Part shown: positions 42,502 to 51,204 of the stretch, in pieces
How the letters are laid out: every line of letters starts with the position of its first letter
How positions within the stretch are numbered: position 1 is the stretch's first letter
NCBI GenBank assembly: GCA_018238155.1
Contig: JABCTZ010000007.1
Location: 1 to 64,000, forward strand
Reading direction: 5' to 3'
Length of the DNA: 64,000 nucleotides
From: Candidatus Heimdallarchaeota archaeon
Lineage (GTDB): Archaea; Asgardarchaeota; Heimdallarchaeia; JABLTI01
Program-made: the position numbers and the translations under genes
Notes under the pieces: generated by a model
Seen by the model: only the letters and a program-made list of their open reading frames with translations
What the model was told of the DNA's origin: nothing
Database searches by the model: none

Positions 42502-43482
42502 TTGCCAAGTAAAAAAATTATTCATACAAATTTGAATATCGCTGCTGTCGAGCTTTTCGAGGAAATGCTAGATAATAGTGAAGTGCTAAAAGCTGAAGTA
42601 CTAGAAACAAAAATAGGACCAATAATTATTGATTTTGGCATCAAAGCAAAAGGAGGTTACTTAGCTGGAGAATATATAACTCAACTTTGTTTAGGTGGTA
42701 TTGGAGATGTTTCACTTTCCACAACAAAATTCACTGATGATTTTTCTCTTCCATCCATCACTGTAATAACAGATTTTCCCGTTGAAGCAACTTTGGGGTC
42801 ACAGTTCGCGGGTTGGTCAATTAATAAAGATAATTACAAAGCAATGGGAAGTGGACCTGCTAGAGTTCTTGCTCAAAAACCAAAACACTTGTTTGAAAAG
42901 ATACTACTAGTAGAAGAAGTTGAGGAAACTGTTATTGTTTTAGAATCTGATAAATATCCAACTGATAAAGTTCTGAAATACATTGCTGATAAATGTCATG
43001 TTGAGTTAGATTGTCTATATGTAGTAATTGCACCTACAACCAGTATTGCAGGTTCTACGCAAATTTCTGGAAGATCCGTTGAAACTGCTTTACATAAATT
43101 ATTTGACCTTGGAATGGATGTTTCGCAGATTATTTCTGCAAGTGGTACTGCACCTATTGCACCCATTCATCGAAATAATACTGATTTAATGATGGGACGA
43201 ACAAATGATATGTTGATTTATGGTGCTGAAGTGTTTTTACAAGTTGAATGTAGAGACGAAGATAAATTGATTGAATATCTCAAAAAAGCGACTTCAGAAA
43301 CATCTCCAAAATATGGTTCATTATTTTATACTATTATTGAGGAAGTAAAGGGCGATTTCTACAAGATAAATCCTTCTATCTTTGCTCCTGCGAAATTAAA
43401 TGTTAATAATACGAGTACTGGGAAAACCCATTCATTTGGAAAAATAAATTGTGAAATGCTTAAGAAAAGCATTCACAGCTAA
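42502..43482 (+). CDS. mch: Methenyltetrahydromethanopterin cyclohydrolase
   Basis: 326 residues, the normal Mch length. Family stretches are AKGGYLAGEYITQLCLGGI, DFPVEATLGSQFAGW, MGSGPAR, APTTSIAGSTQISGR and SGTAPIAP. Mch interconverts N5-formyl- and N5,N10-methenyl-tetrahydromethanopterin, the step after Ftr. The start is TTG 42502 behind GGTGGAA. With Ftr it forms a two-enzyme cassette that carries C1 units between formyl and methenyl levels. The later enzymes (Mtd, Mer) are not in this window. The pathway direction cannot be read from sequence. Confidence 0.95.
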   Translation: MPSKKIIHTNLNIAAVELFEEMLDNSEVLKAEVLETKIGPIIIDFGIKAKGGYLAGEYITQLCLGGIGDVSLSTTKFTDDFSLPSITVITDFPVEATLGSQFAGWSINKDNYKAMGSGPARVLAQKPKHLFEKILLVEEVEETVIVLESDKYPTDKVLKYIADKCHVELDCLYVVIAPTTSIAGSTQISGRSVETALHKLFDLGMDVSQIISASGTAPIAPIHRNNTDLMMGRTNDMLIYGAEVFLQVECRDEDKLIEYLKKATSETSPKYGSLFYTIIEEVKGDFYKINPSIFAPAKLNVNNTSTGKTHSFGKINCEMLKKSIHS

Positions 43483-43610
43483 ACTTTTCATTACTAATAT
43501 GGTAAATAAATATTCTAGTTCTCTTTTTAGTCTATTTTCTTGAAAAGTTTTAAAAATAAAAGACGTATAAATATTCTATTTCACAGTAAATACTAGAAGA
43601 GTGATTATCT

Positions 43611-45032
43611 ATGTCATCATTTGAAATACCAAAACCAGATTTTATTCCACCAAAAATAAATGAAAAAGAAATTAGAAAAGTGATTGAGGGTTCAGATGAA
43701 AGTAAATGGATCTTAATGGTTGCAATTGGAACAAAACCTGATTTCTATAAACAAGCCCCACTTCTCTATTGGGCAAATAAGAAAAATATACCTGTGATTT
43801 GTACAACAACTGGACAACATTATGATAATTTGCTGGGTCACGGAATTGAAGAATTCCAAATGAATCCATTAATTGATTTACAGATAAAAGGGGATTTACT
43901 GCAAAAATCAGTTGAAATTTTCTATAAAATAGGTCATATTGGCAAATGGTTGCAGAAGGAATACCCTGAGAGAGTTGTATTACCAATACCTCATGGTGAT
44001 ACTCTAACTGCAGCTATCGTTTCTGCTGCTTGGTTTCTATCTACTCGTTCTGGTGTTGGACAAAATGAAGCAGGAATTAGAGGCATGCATCCAAAATCTT
44101 TCCATGAGATTAATCAACTCAAAGAGACAATTCCTGATGTTCAAGATTTCATTCAAAAGCAATGGCATGGTGAATGGGAATTAAACAGAGCTGAACCTTG
44201 GCCTGAACAATGGGACACTTTTATTGCCGGTGCAGGTGCATCATATTTATTTGCATCTTGCGAAACAGCGAGAGGGCACTTGTTAAGAGAAGGTTATCCT
44301 GATAAATCAATTAGAGTTGTTGGAAACACAGTTGTTGATGCCATAAATCTCGTACCCAAGCCGGAAACCTCTGCTTTTGATGACTTTCCTGATCTTGAGA
44401 AATATGATGATTGGATACGAGTAGATGTTCATCGTCGAGGTAATCTTACAGCAAAAAGATTCAAAGCTATTGTTAGTGGAGTATTAGACCTGGTCAAAGA
44501 TGGTGTACCAATTACTTGGTGTGAATTGAATGCTACTAAACGAGCTCTTGAAGAATTCAATTTACGAAAGAAAGTCTTACAAGCTCATGATAAATATGAC
44601 AATTTTATATTTACTCCATTATGGCGTGAATATGGGCAAGTAATTGAGTTCTGGAAAAGTGGCAAATGCTTTGCTGAGCTAACTGATTCGGGAAGTATCC
44701 AGGAAGAGCTAAATGAGATTCAAAAAGTATTATGTTTAACTCTACGCTTTAATACTGATAGACCTGAATCGATTTTCAATGCTCATTCAAATGTCCTTGT
44801 TCCACCATCCACTCCTGAAAATATTAAGAACATTGTTGAATTTATCAAAGACGACCCTGAAACAATCAAGACTATGAGGAATGCCAAAAAGATTTATGGA
44901 GAAAACGTTGGAGAAAAGATTATGGATTGGTTGCTTGAAGAAATGGATAAAAAAGTAAGACCATTTTCATGGGCTCATGAACGCATTTACGGTCAAGATC
45001 CTCATGATGAAGAAACAGTTAATTTTATGTAA
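43611..45032 (+). CDS. UDP-N-acetylglucosamine 2-epimerase family protein
   Basis: 473 residues, about 100 longer than the usual bacterial WecB. The GT-B-like core is visible: MVAIGTKPDFYK near the N-terminus, TTTGQHYD, IPHGDTLTAA, GNTVVDAI, VDVHRRGN (WecB has HRREN) and ELTDSGSIQEE (WecB has SDSGG.QEE). These residues bind UDP and the sugar. The extra length is in an insert between about 150 and 210 with Trp-rich sequence. The product would be UDP-ManNAc for surface glycans. It is a single gene with its own terminator hairpin, convergent with abce1. Confidence 0.82.
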   Translation: MSSFEIPKPDFIPPKINEKEIRKVIEGSDESKWILMVAIGTKPDFYKQAPLLYWANKKNIPVICTTTGQHYDNLLGHGIEEFQMNPLIDLQIKGDLLQKSVEIFYKIGHIGKWLQKEYPERVVLPIPHGDTLTAAIVSAAWFLSTRSGVGQNEAGIRGMHPKSFHEINQLKETIPDVQDFIQKQWHGEWELNRAEPWPEQWDTFIAGAGASYLFASCETARGHLLREGYPDKSIRVVGNTVVDAINLVPKPETSAFDDFPDLEKYDDWIRVDVHRRGNLTAKRFKAIVSGVLDLVKDGVPITWCELNATKRALEEFNLRKKVLQAHDKYDNFIFTPLWREYGQVIEFWKSGKCFAELTDSGSIQEELNEIQKVLCLTLRFNTDRPESIFNAHSNVLVPPSTPENIKNIVEFIKDDPETIKTMRNAKKIYGENVGEKIMDWLLEEMDKKVRPFSWAHERIYGQDPHDEETVNFM

Positions 45033-45037
45033 CTGTT
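45014..45037. terminator. Hairpin between the convergent epimerase and abce1 genes
   Basis: A perfect 8-bp inverted repeat AACAGTTA/TAACTGTT (45014-45021 and 45030-45037) spans the epimerase stop codon. Confidence 0.5.
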
Positions 45038-45052
45038 ATCCTTCACTTCTTC

Positions 45053-46927
45053 TTACTCTTTTTCTAGTGATGAAGGAACATAATAAAATTCGCCAACATC
45101 TCTTTGTGTTCGATCTAATCTTGAATTCTTTTTATTTACTCGAGGTCGTCCACTAACTTTATCTCTTCGGAAAGTAACATCTACTGCTTTGAGGAATTTG
45201 TTCATACCTCTTCGCAAAGTTGTTGGTGACTTAACTTTACCACTTATTCCAGATTCTCCTTCAAAAACCAATAAGCTATCACTAAGATAATCAATGAACA
45301 TAAGATCGTGATCAATGACGAATGCTGCTCTGCCACTGGCTCTAACTATTTTTTGAATTACTTTGCCAACAACCATTCTTGTTTCAGAATCAAGATAAGC
45401 ACTAGGTTCGTCGATTAAATACATATCACATGATTGTGCAAGTGTTCCTGCAACAGCTATTTTTTGTAATTCTCCCCCGCTTAAATCAGAGATGTTTCTA
45501 GTTAACAAGCTTTCAATTTTCAGTGGTCTGATTATTTCAGCTCTTGTCCAAGGATCAGCCAATAATGTGTCACTAATTGTGCGGAAGAATTCTTCAACTG
45601 TTCCATCGAACTCTAAGTTTATGTATTGAGGTTTATGAGCGATTTTCACGCCTTGTTTTTCATTTTTCTTGGAGTTTTCTTTGTTTTCCTTTTTAGATGT
45701 CTCTGGAAGATCCTCGTTAAGTTTTACTTTACCTGTTGTAGGTGTTTCATCACCAGCAAGAATCCTTGCAAAGGTAGTTTTGCCAATACCATTAGGACCG
45801 ATAATACCTATTGTTTCAGATTGATGGATAGTACCTGATTTAGCTGAAAATTTAAAACCATTGAAATCCTTAGTGAATTTTCCGTAATCAAGTGCTATTT
45901 TATGACTGCCATCGCTATCTGTCGGAGTAGGTAATCGGTTATAAATAATTGAATAATCTCTAAAACGCATGTTTTCATCAGGAATGAATCCATCCAGAAA
46001 AATATTGATACCATCCCTTACTCCTCTTGGATTGGTAACTATTCCATACGCTCCTGGGGAACCGTAATACATACTTATTTGATCACTAATAGCATCGCAA
46101 ACAGCAAGGTCGTGTTCAACATTTACAATTCTTCTCTTGTCAGAAATGAGTGTTCTAATTGCTTTAGCTGCATTCATTCTCTCTTTTACATCAAGAAAAC
46201 TTGAAGGTTCATCAAAGAGATAGACATCTGCATCTTTTACAATGGTCGCAGCAATTGCTACTCGTTGTAATTCTCCACCACTGAGTACAGAAAGTTCTCT
46301 TTCCCAGAACTTGTCAAGATTTAGTAAAGCTTTAACTTCATCAATTGCTCCAGTTTCATCAACTTTGGTAATGAGATCTTTAACAACACCCTTGGTAAGT
46401 TTGGGCAATCCACTAATTTCTTGAGGTTTGATAGCTGCTTTCAGGTCATTATTTTGCAGAGCTTGAAAATAATTCTGTAATTCAGAACCTCTAAATGTTT
46501 CAATAATTTCTTCCCATTCGGGAGGATCATCCCATCTTCCGAGATTTGGTTTTAATTTTCCGGAAAGAATATTCAATGAGGTTGACTTTCCAGCACCATT
46601 TTGACCTATTAATCCTAAAACAGAATTTGGTTTAGGTCTGGGTAATCGGTAGAGCTTGAATCCATTGCGACCGTATCTATGAACTAAATCTGTTTCAAGT
46701 TCATCTGGAAGATTAATAATTTGAATAGCTGTTCGAGGGCATTTTTTTATACAAATACCACATCCAGTACATAATAACTCGATTATTTTTGCTTTTCCAG
46801 TAGTCTCATCAAGACTGATACAATCTTCGTCTTCTGATGTTCGGTTGACTGGGCAAAAATTGATACATTCAAGAGCACATTTCTTTTTGTTACATTTTGC
46901 CCGCTCAACGATAGCAATGCGCGTCAT
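45053..46927 (-). CDS. abce1: ABCE1/Rli1 ribosome-recycling ATPase
   Basis: 624 residues in the standard order. The N-terminal iron-sulfur domain has two 4Fe-4S sites (CNKKKCALECINFCP and CTGCGICIKKCP). NBD1 has GQNGAGKST and LSGGELQRVA; NBD2 has GPNGIGKTT and LSGGELQKIA. The protein splits ribosomes after termination together with aPelota/aRF1 and contacts initiation factors. A Lys/Glu-rich insert of about 20 residues lies in NBD2 (around KENKENSKKNEKQG), longer than usual. Directly before the ATG is a leader that is repeated in front of rpl37e at the right end of the window, which suggests shared regulation. Confidence 0.97.
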   Translation of the reverse strand: MTRIAIVERAKCNKKKCALECINFCPVNRTSEDEDCISLDETTGKAKIIELLCTGCGICIKKCPRTAIQIINLPDELETDLVHRYGRNGFKLYRLPRPKPNSVLGLIGQNGAGKSTSLNILSGKLKPNLGRWDDPPEWEEIIETFRGSELQNYFQALQNNDLKAAIKPQEISGLPKLTKGVVKDLITKVDETGAIDEVKALLNLDKFWERELSVLSGGELQRVAIAATIVKDADVYLFDEPSSFLDVKERMNAAKAIRTLISDKRRIVNVEHDLAVCDAISDQISMYYGSPGAYGIVTNPRGVRDGINIFLDGFIPDENMRFRDYSIIYNRLPTPTDSDGSHKIALDYGKFTKDFNGFKFSAKSGTIHQSETIGIIGPNGIGKTTFARILAGDETPTTGKVKLNEDLPETSKKENKENSKKNEKQGVKIAHKPQYINLEFDGTVEEFFRTISDTLLADPWTRAEIIRPLKIESLLTRNISDLSGGELQKIAVAGTLAQSCDMYLIDEPSAYLDSETRMVVGKVIQKIVRASGRAAFVIDHDLMFIDYLSDSLLVFEGESGISGKVKSPTTLRRGMNKFLKAVDVTFRRDKVSGRPRVNKKNSRLDRTQRDVGEFYYVPSSLEKE

Positions 46928-47098
46928 CTTTGCGTAGTAACCTTCAGATTTTTTTTGTTAATTTGACTTTCTCTGCCTATGTTTCGAGCCTTCTCTTCTT
47001 CGAGGTGGTTGCCCTCTCAGAGTCAGCATTGCTCATGGTCAGAGGAGAATGCATCTCAGCATCCGTAGCAGTTATGAGTGCTTCTCGTTCACTTGCCG
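46928..47098 (-). promoter_or_regulatory. Conserved 5' leader of abce1 (copy A)
   Basis: This leader aligns with the sequence just before rpl37e (63763-63928). The core from GATGC (47063) to the start codon is highly similar, including runs of 12-17 identical bases (for example around CCACCTCGAAGAAGAGA). A hairpin ATGC/GCAT with loop TGAGAT sits at its 5' side, followed by CCTCT/AGAGG, which can form a second stem. A short open frame ends at TAG 46977-46979, and GAAGGTTACTA precedes the ATG in both copies. It is either a structured regulatory RNA, a translated leader peptide, or both. Confidence 0.7.
46977..47054 (-). CDS. Possible leader peptide (uORF) of abce1
   Basis: From ATG 47054 (or ATG 47036) a short frame encodes a basic peptide ending MSNADSERATTSKKRRLET, 49 nt before the abce1 start. 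The rpl37e leader encodes a near-identical peptide at the same place. Of ten codon differences over 24 aligned codons, about five are synonymous and several are conservative (D/N, T/S), and the TAG stop is kept. No strong ribosome binding site is visible, so translation is uncertain. Confidence 0.35.
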   Translation of the reverse strand: MHSPLTMSNADSERATTSKKRRLET

Positions 47099-47156
47099 AT
47101 AATGAGATTTTTACTTTAAAATCCTTCCTTCCATTTTTTCTTTTGTCCTTTAGTAT

Positions 47157-47435
47157 TCAATTGCTTTTTTCTATTATCAGTTTTTTTGCATAATAACTTT
47201 CTATTGCTAAGTTCACCATTATTGACAAATGATTTCGTAAACTATTTCGTCCATAATTTATTGCTTCTACTACTCGTTTATATTCTTTGATAGGTGAATG
47301 TATTGATAAAGTTTGTAAGCGGAATGTTGGATTTGTTCCAGTTCGTTTGCCAAACGTCTGAAATCTATCTCTCCTTTCAAGTGAAGCAAAACATGAATTA
47401 GAAATTTTCAGCAGATATTTTCTGTCTCCCGACAT
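47157..47435 (-). CDS. Hypothetical small protein upstream of the abce1 leader
   Basis: A 92-residue frame from ATG 47435, basic, with a possible two-helix DNA-binding shape near the end (KEYKRVVEAINYGRN, then SLRNHLSIMVNLAIES). It ends at TGA 47157, but the same frame continues without further stops into the leader of abce1 down to TAG 46977. The arrangement suggests either a gene cut by a stop or chance. An AT-rich TATA-like ATAAATATT lies about 25 nt before the ATG, so a leaderless transcript is possible. I do not recognise the protein. Confidence 0.35.
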   Translation of the reverse strand: MSGDRKYLLKISNSCFASLERRDRFQTFGKRTGTNPTFRLQTLSIHSPIKEYKRVVEAINYGRNSLRNHLSIMVNLAIESYYAKKLIIEKSN

Positions 47436-47547
47436 AATTTTTTTTTCAGTAATATTTATTATTGTAATATCTTATTGTATCTATTGAATAGTTCTTTTTC
47501 TTGAATTATTCAGAGAGTGGAAAGAATTTGGAAAGAAAGCAGGGTTA

Positions 47548-49143
47548 ATGGTATTTATTATGATCGTTTTTTTAGCAATACCTATTGTAACAACCTCTGC
47601 ACAAAATGCTATGAAAGGGGACCCGGTAATCATCTGTGTATCTTCTGAACTGATACGAGCAAAAGAACGAACAGCAAGAACGGAAGATGCTTCGTTTGGA
47701 GATATCATCTTTCATTTGGATGTGCAATTAAAAGCAGTGAAACATTTCACCTCAACAGCGAATGCTACGTTAAGGTTCAAGGATATTGCTAGTTTAGACG
47801 TAGAACAGACGATGACCGGAGAAAAAAATGAGCCGAAAATACTGCGAAACCAAGCAAATTGGAATGCAATAAAACGAGGAAAAACACAAAGTACTGTTCT
47901 ACCATTTAAAATTGCCGGATTCCAGCGATTACCAGAAAAAATGGAATTTGAGCTGGATATTGCATATAAAAATCCAAATGACGAAGAGCTTTATTTTAAA
48001 ACTTTGACATTGAATCCTTTAATACAATCTGCTACAGTTGATATAAAAAGCATTACAAATCCTCCGGATAGGTCAAAAGGCGACAATGTACCACTTAGTA
48101 TTACAGTGAAAAATATTGGTACTGAATATGCATATGGTTTGACAATTAAAATCAAAGTAAAATCTATAGGTGCAGGTACCTCAACCAGTAATCCCTATGT
48201 AAATTCAAACGGTGCAATAGTTTTACTGTCTGAGAAGTTAGTGTCAGAAGATATGATTGCTCCCAATACGCAATTAACATTCAACTATAACATACCTTGC
48301 ACAGGTTATTCGAATGGAGCTATGAATCATGGAACTTGGAAAATTATCGGAGTAGAAGCTTATTCATACAATTCCCCATCAGATATTATATCCGAAAATG
48401 ATCCAATTATTAGTGATCCTCAGTATAAAGTGACTACAAAAACGAAAAGAAATGGACCTCATGCTGTTTTCATATACTATACTTGGAACTCTGGTGGAAC
48501 TGGAGATAACTGGGCTGGTGATAATCCAAAAGATTACTTTGTCGATGGATATGGGGGCTGTAAAGCAGGATTGCACTGTTTTTCAGGTTCGTATGGATTA
48601 AGTGTCAAAATAAATCCAATAATTGCATTCGATGACAATACTTGGAGTATTCCAAATGGTGTTTATGATGGTGCTACTATTAGAGAAAATGGAGTAGATC
48701 ATGTTGAGAGTAAACTTAGCATCTCATATTGGTGGAGATACATATCTGGCGTTTCTCGAAGAAACTGTGGATTCGATATAATATTGATGGCAAGTGGTAG
48801 ACGTGGTGATGTTGCTGGAACTTCTTCACATAATACTATTCTTGTAAGCAAATGGCGATATGGTTTACCTTCTGCTACTGAGAAATGGCGATCAAATATT
48901 GATGGTCTTGTACAACACGAACTATCTCATCAATTTGGATGCGATGATGTAGCACAAGGACATGCAAAAGTTAATTGTATAATGGCATACTGGACTAATT
49001 GGATTGGTTATCCAATTTCATTCCTGTATGAATATATGAATTGGGGTGCTGGTCTCCAAACAGGTTGGTGGTATTTTGCTTGCAGTTGTAATTCATACTT
49101 TGATACAAACTGGGGTAAATTCTATACAGTAGACACGAGTTAA
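47548..49143 (+). CDS. Secreted metzincin-like metallopeptidase
   Basis: 531 residues. A signal peptide (MVFIMIVFLAIPIVTTSAQ) is followed by an extracellular beta-rich part (about 150-270, a CARDB-like domain with VPLSITVKNIGTEYAYGL). The C-terminal half carries VQHELSHQFGCDD, the HExxHxxGxxD zinc-binding motif, and CIMAYW about 20 residues later as a Met-turn. This combination is typical of metzincins with Asp as third ligand (snapalysin-like). Several cysteines could form disulfides. Only ATG 47548 is available in frame after a stop, with a weak AGGG site. The substrate is unknown; a role in protein scavenging or surface processing is plausible. Confidence 0.82.
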   Translation: MVFIMIVFLAIPIVTTSAQNAMKGDPVIICVSSELIRAKERTARTEDASFGDIIFHLDVQLKAVKHFTSTANATLRFKDIASLDVEQTMTGEKNEPKILRNQANWNAIKRGKTQSTVLPFKIAGFQRLPEKMEFELDIAYKNPNDEELYFKTLTLNPLIQSATVDIKSITNPPDRSKGDNVPLSITVKNIGTEYAYGLTIKIKVKSIGAGTSTSNPYVNSNGAIVLLSEKLVSEDMIAPNTQLTFNYNIPCTGYSNGAMNHGTWKIIGVEAYSYNSPSDIISENDPIISDPQYKVTTKTKRNGPHAVFIYYTWNSGGTGDNWAGDNPKDYFVDGYGGCKAGLHCFSGSYGLSVKINPIIAFDDNTWSIPNGVYDGATIRENGVDHVESKLSISYWWRYISGVSRRNCGFDIILMASGRRGDVAGTSSHNTILVSKWRYGLPSATEKWRSNIDGLVQHELSHQFGCDDVAQGHAKVNCIMAYWTNWIGYPISFLYEYMNWGAGLQTGWWYFACSCNSYFDTNWGKFYTVDTS

Positions 49144-49230
49144 TCAAAATTGTTAAAGTTTAAAAAAACCTAAATAAATAAACAAGGAGTATAGTTTATT
49201 TGATTTAGAATTGGAAAGAAGGAATAAAAC

Positions 49231-49815
49231 ATGCTACTTAAGAATAATATAAAAACGACACGAATAATTTTGCTGATATCAGCTATTATTATTGGTATAA
49301 TTGGAATGAGCTACACAATATCAGTAGCTACGAACATCAATCAAACATTTTCATTAAAAAACAATGAGCTTTATATAAATGAAGTTATATCAGACGAATT
49401 GGTAATTGGTAAAGGAGAAACAATTCAACTTGATACAGATTCCTATTATAAAGATTCAATAGTACGAGTTAATGTTACAGTGCTGACAAAATCAAACTCA
49501 AGTATAAACTTGCTAATAGCAGAAGAATACTCAGTTTATACTTCACCAACACAAACGAATGAAACAATTGCACCAGGAGAATTATTTACAGAAGATTATA
49601 CTATTGTTCACAATGTGTTAAGTGAAATTGTATATGGATGTAGATGTACTAATGCTAGTTCAAATGCAACAATAATTTGGTCTTATGAACTTCTTTATTC
49701 AGCAAAACCATCAGAATTCATTGGAATCGAATTTCTATTCATCAACGGATCACTTCTTTCAGCGATGATTCTGATAGTATTAATTAAACAGAAACCCAAT
49801 AAGAAGAATGAGTGA
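49231..49815 (+). CDS. Membrane-anchored extracytoplasmic protein
   Basis: 194 residues. A first helix (about 10-32) and a last helix (about 165-187) flank a 130-residue outer domain with many Asn and Thr in N-glycosylation-type sites (NVT, NSS, NAS, NGS) and two close Cys (GCRCT). Basic residues at both ends place the termini inside. It follows the metalloprotease gene by 87 bp on the same strand and may be co-transcribed with it. No family is recognised. A role as partner or anchor of the protease is only a guess from position. Confidence 0.55.
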   Translation: MLLKNNIKTTRIILLISAIIIGIIGMSYTISVATNINQTFSLKNNELYINEVISDELVIGKGETIQLDTDSYYKDSIVRVNVTVLTKSNSSINLLIAEEYSVYTSPTQTNETIAPGELFTEDYTIVHNVLSEIVYGCRCTNASSNATIIWSYELLYSAKPSEFIGIEFLFINGSLLSAMILIVLIKQKPNKKNE

Positions 49816-50166
49816 TCATTCTTCCCCCTTTATTTTTTCTATTCTTTAATTTTCATTCCTTCTTCTCTCAAAAAACACTAATAATTATTCATATCTCAGT
49901 AACTATCTTTTTCATTTCTCTGCTCTTTAATATTCCTTTTTCCTTTTCTTAGTAATTATTGACTTTATAAACTAAAACTTGGAGGTCTATCTGAAAACTG
50001 CAAAAAAAGAACGAATAGATAGTGGGAAAGCAAGCAAGAGGAAAGGAATGAAAGTAAAAAGAAACTTGAAGAGAGGAAACTTCAATAATCATATTTTTGT
50101 ATTTCAAAATTAACCATTCAATAATTTTGCGATGATATAACCATTTAATCTCTAACTATCTTTTCT
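49816..50166. other. Intergenic region with strand-biased composition; possible tiny basic ORF
   Basis: The first ~130 bases are pyrimidine-rich and 49975-50090 is purine-rich. At 49981-49986 a perfect GGAGGT follows a TATA-like TTTATAAAC. It precedes a frame of about 40 codons that is rich in Lys and Arg (phrases KRKGMKVKRNLKRGN) and ends before 50115. It lacks a standard start codon at the right distance, so I do not call it a gene. Confidence 0.3.
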
Positions 50167-51180
50167 TTATTCCTCTTCGTCCTCTTCATCGTCACCAATT
50201 AAAAGTTTTAATTCTTCAAGAGTCATTCGTTTATTAGATGATTGTTTTTCTTTAGTTTTCTGAATTCGTTCTTTGAGAATTTTTTGTGATTTTTGATGTC
50301 TTCTTTTAATTTGTTCATCATCAATTAAATCTAGCAAATGATGATTCAATTTGATTTTCTCATACAATTCAACTATTTTTTTATGAGCAATGTCTGCTGC
50401 TTGACGCGAATCCAAATATTTCTCGTGTAATCCACTTCCACCTGTTCTAGACTTGTCAATTTTCTCGTAAAGTTTAGTCATTCGTTCATGATGAACTTGC
50501 CCTTTCTCTGCATACTTGAGAACATTTTGATGCGCGGTATCATGTTCTTCAGACAAAGCTTTTGCTGTCTCGACCGCTTTTTCTGTTTCATCTGAAGAGT
50601 ATCCTATTAAATGTGCAGAATAAGCTTTTTCATATAATTCAGTGATCCTTTTCGTCATAGCCGCATCTTCATCTGGGGTTAATGATGTTGTTTGTTGTTG
50701 CCATTCCAAATCTCTGATTTCGTCTGTAAGTTGTTCAGGCATCACTCCAACTTCATCTTTCATTTTATAATATCGTTCTCGTAACTCCTTTACCTTTGCC
50801 CAAGCAGCTCTAATTTCATCTTTAATTTCTTCGCGCCTTGCTTTATTACTTCGAATTTGTTCGTTGCACTTGTCTCTGAGCTCTTTTTCAATAGTTGCTT
50901 CTTCTCTCAATTTTTCAATAACAGTGGATTTTTCATCTGAAACATTGTTCCGCATATTCCGATGATGTCTAGCATCGGCATTATGTTCTGCTCTAGCTTT
51001 TTTCAATTGATCTATTTTTGATGACATTTGAGATACATCTGCTCTAAAGGCATCAGTATCTTTTTTCATTTCATCCTTACTCATCCCACTAAGTTTATCT
51101 TGCAATTCAATTGCTTCCGGATGCTCATCTAAACTTTGTTCTATATTATTTTCAGAGTTTACTTGTTCTTCTTGGGTCAT
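50167..51180 (-). CDS. Archaeal coiled-coil protein (COG1340-like)
   Basis: About 337 residues, nearly all charged helix, with long heptad-like stretches (DQLKKARAEHNADARHHRNM, the KELRERYYKMKDE region) and repeated KxxELYEKxxxxH segments. It resembles the widespread archaeal coiled-coil family COG1340, whose role is not well defined. An acidic tail (GDDEEDEEE) ends the protein. I chose ATG 51180 (MTQEEQ) because AAGTGA precedes it; a GTG at 51189 is in frame. The gene is downstream of the RadB-like gene with 24 bp between, so they are probably co-transcribed with nadE. Confidence 0.75.
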   Translation of the reverse strand: MTQEEQVNSENNIEQSLDEHPEAIELQDKLSGMSKDEMKKDTDAFRADVSQMSSKIDQLKKARAEHNADARHHRNMRNNVSDEKSTVIEKLREEATIEKELRDKCNEQIRSNKARREEIKDEIRAAWAKVKELRERYYKMKDEVGVMPEQLTDEIRDLEWQQQTTSLTPDEDAAMTKRITELYEKAYSAHLIGYSSDETEKAVETAKALSEEHDTAHQNVLKYAEKGQVHHERMTKLYEKIDKSRTGGSGLHEKYLDSRQAADIAHKKIVELYEKIKLNHHLLDLIDDEQIKRRHQKSQKILKERIQKTKEKQSSNKRMTLEELKLLIGDDEEDEEE

Positions 51181-51204
51181 TTTCTTCACTTGAAAGGCTC
51201 TTTT

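Noticed and set aside
47157..47159. TGA in the frame upstream of the abce1 leader (and TGA at 15307) as selenocysteine or pyrrolysine-like recoding
   Set aside because: No selenoprotein family match, no conserved neighbouring motif and no supporting machinery in the window; decay or chance is simpler.
46930..47193. Hydrophobic open frame on the plus strand across the abce1 leader, partly conserved in the antisense of the rpl37e leader
   Set aside because: Similarity there follows from the conserved leader itself. In the rpl37e copy the antisense frame is broken by a stop, and it would run against both genes.
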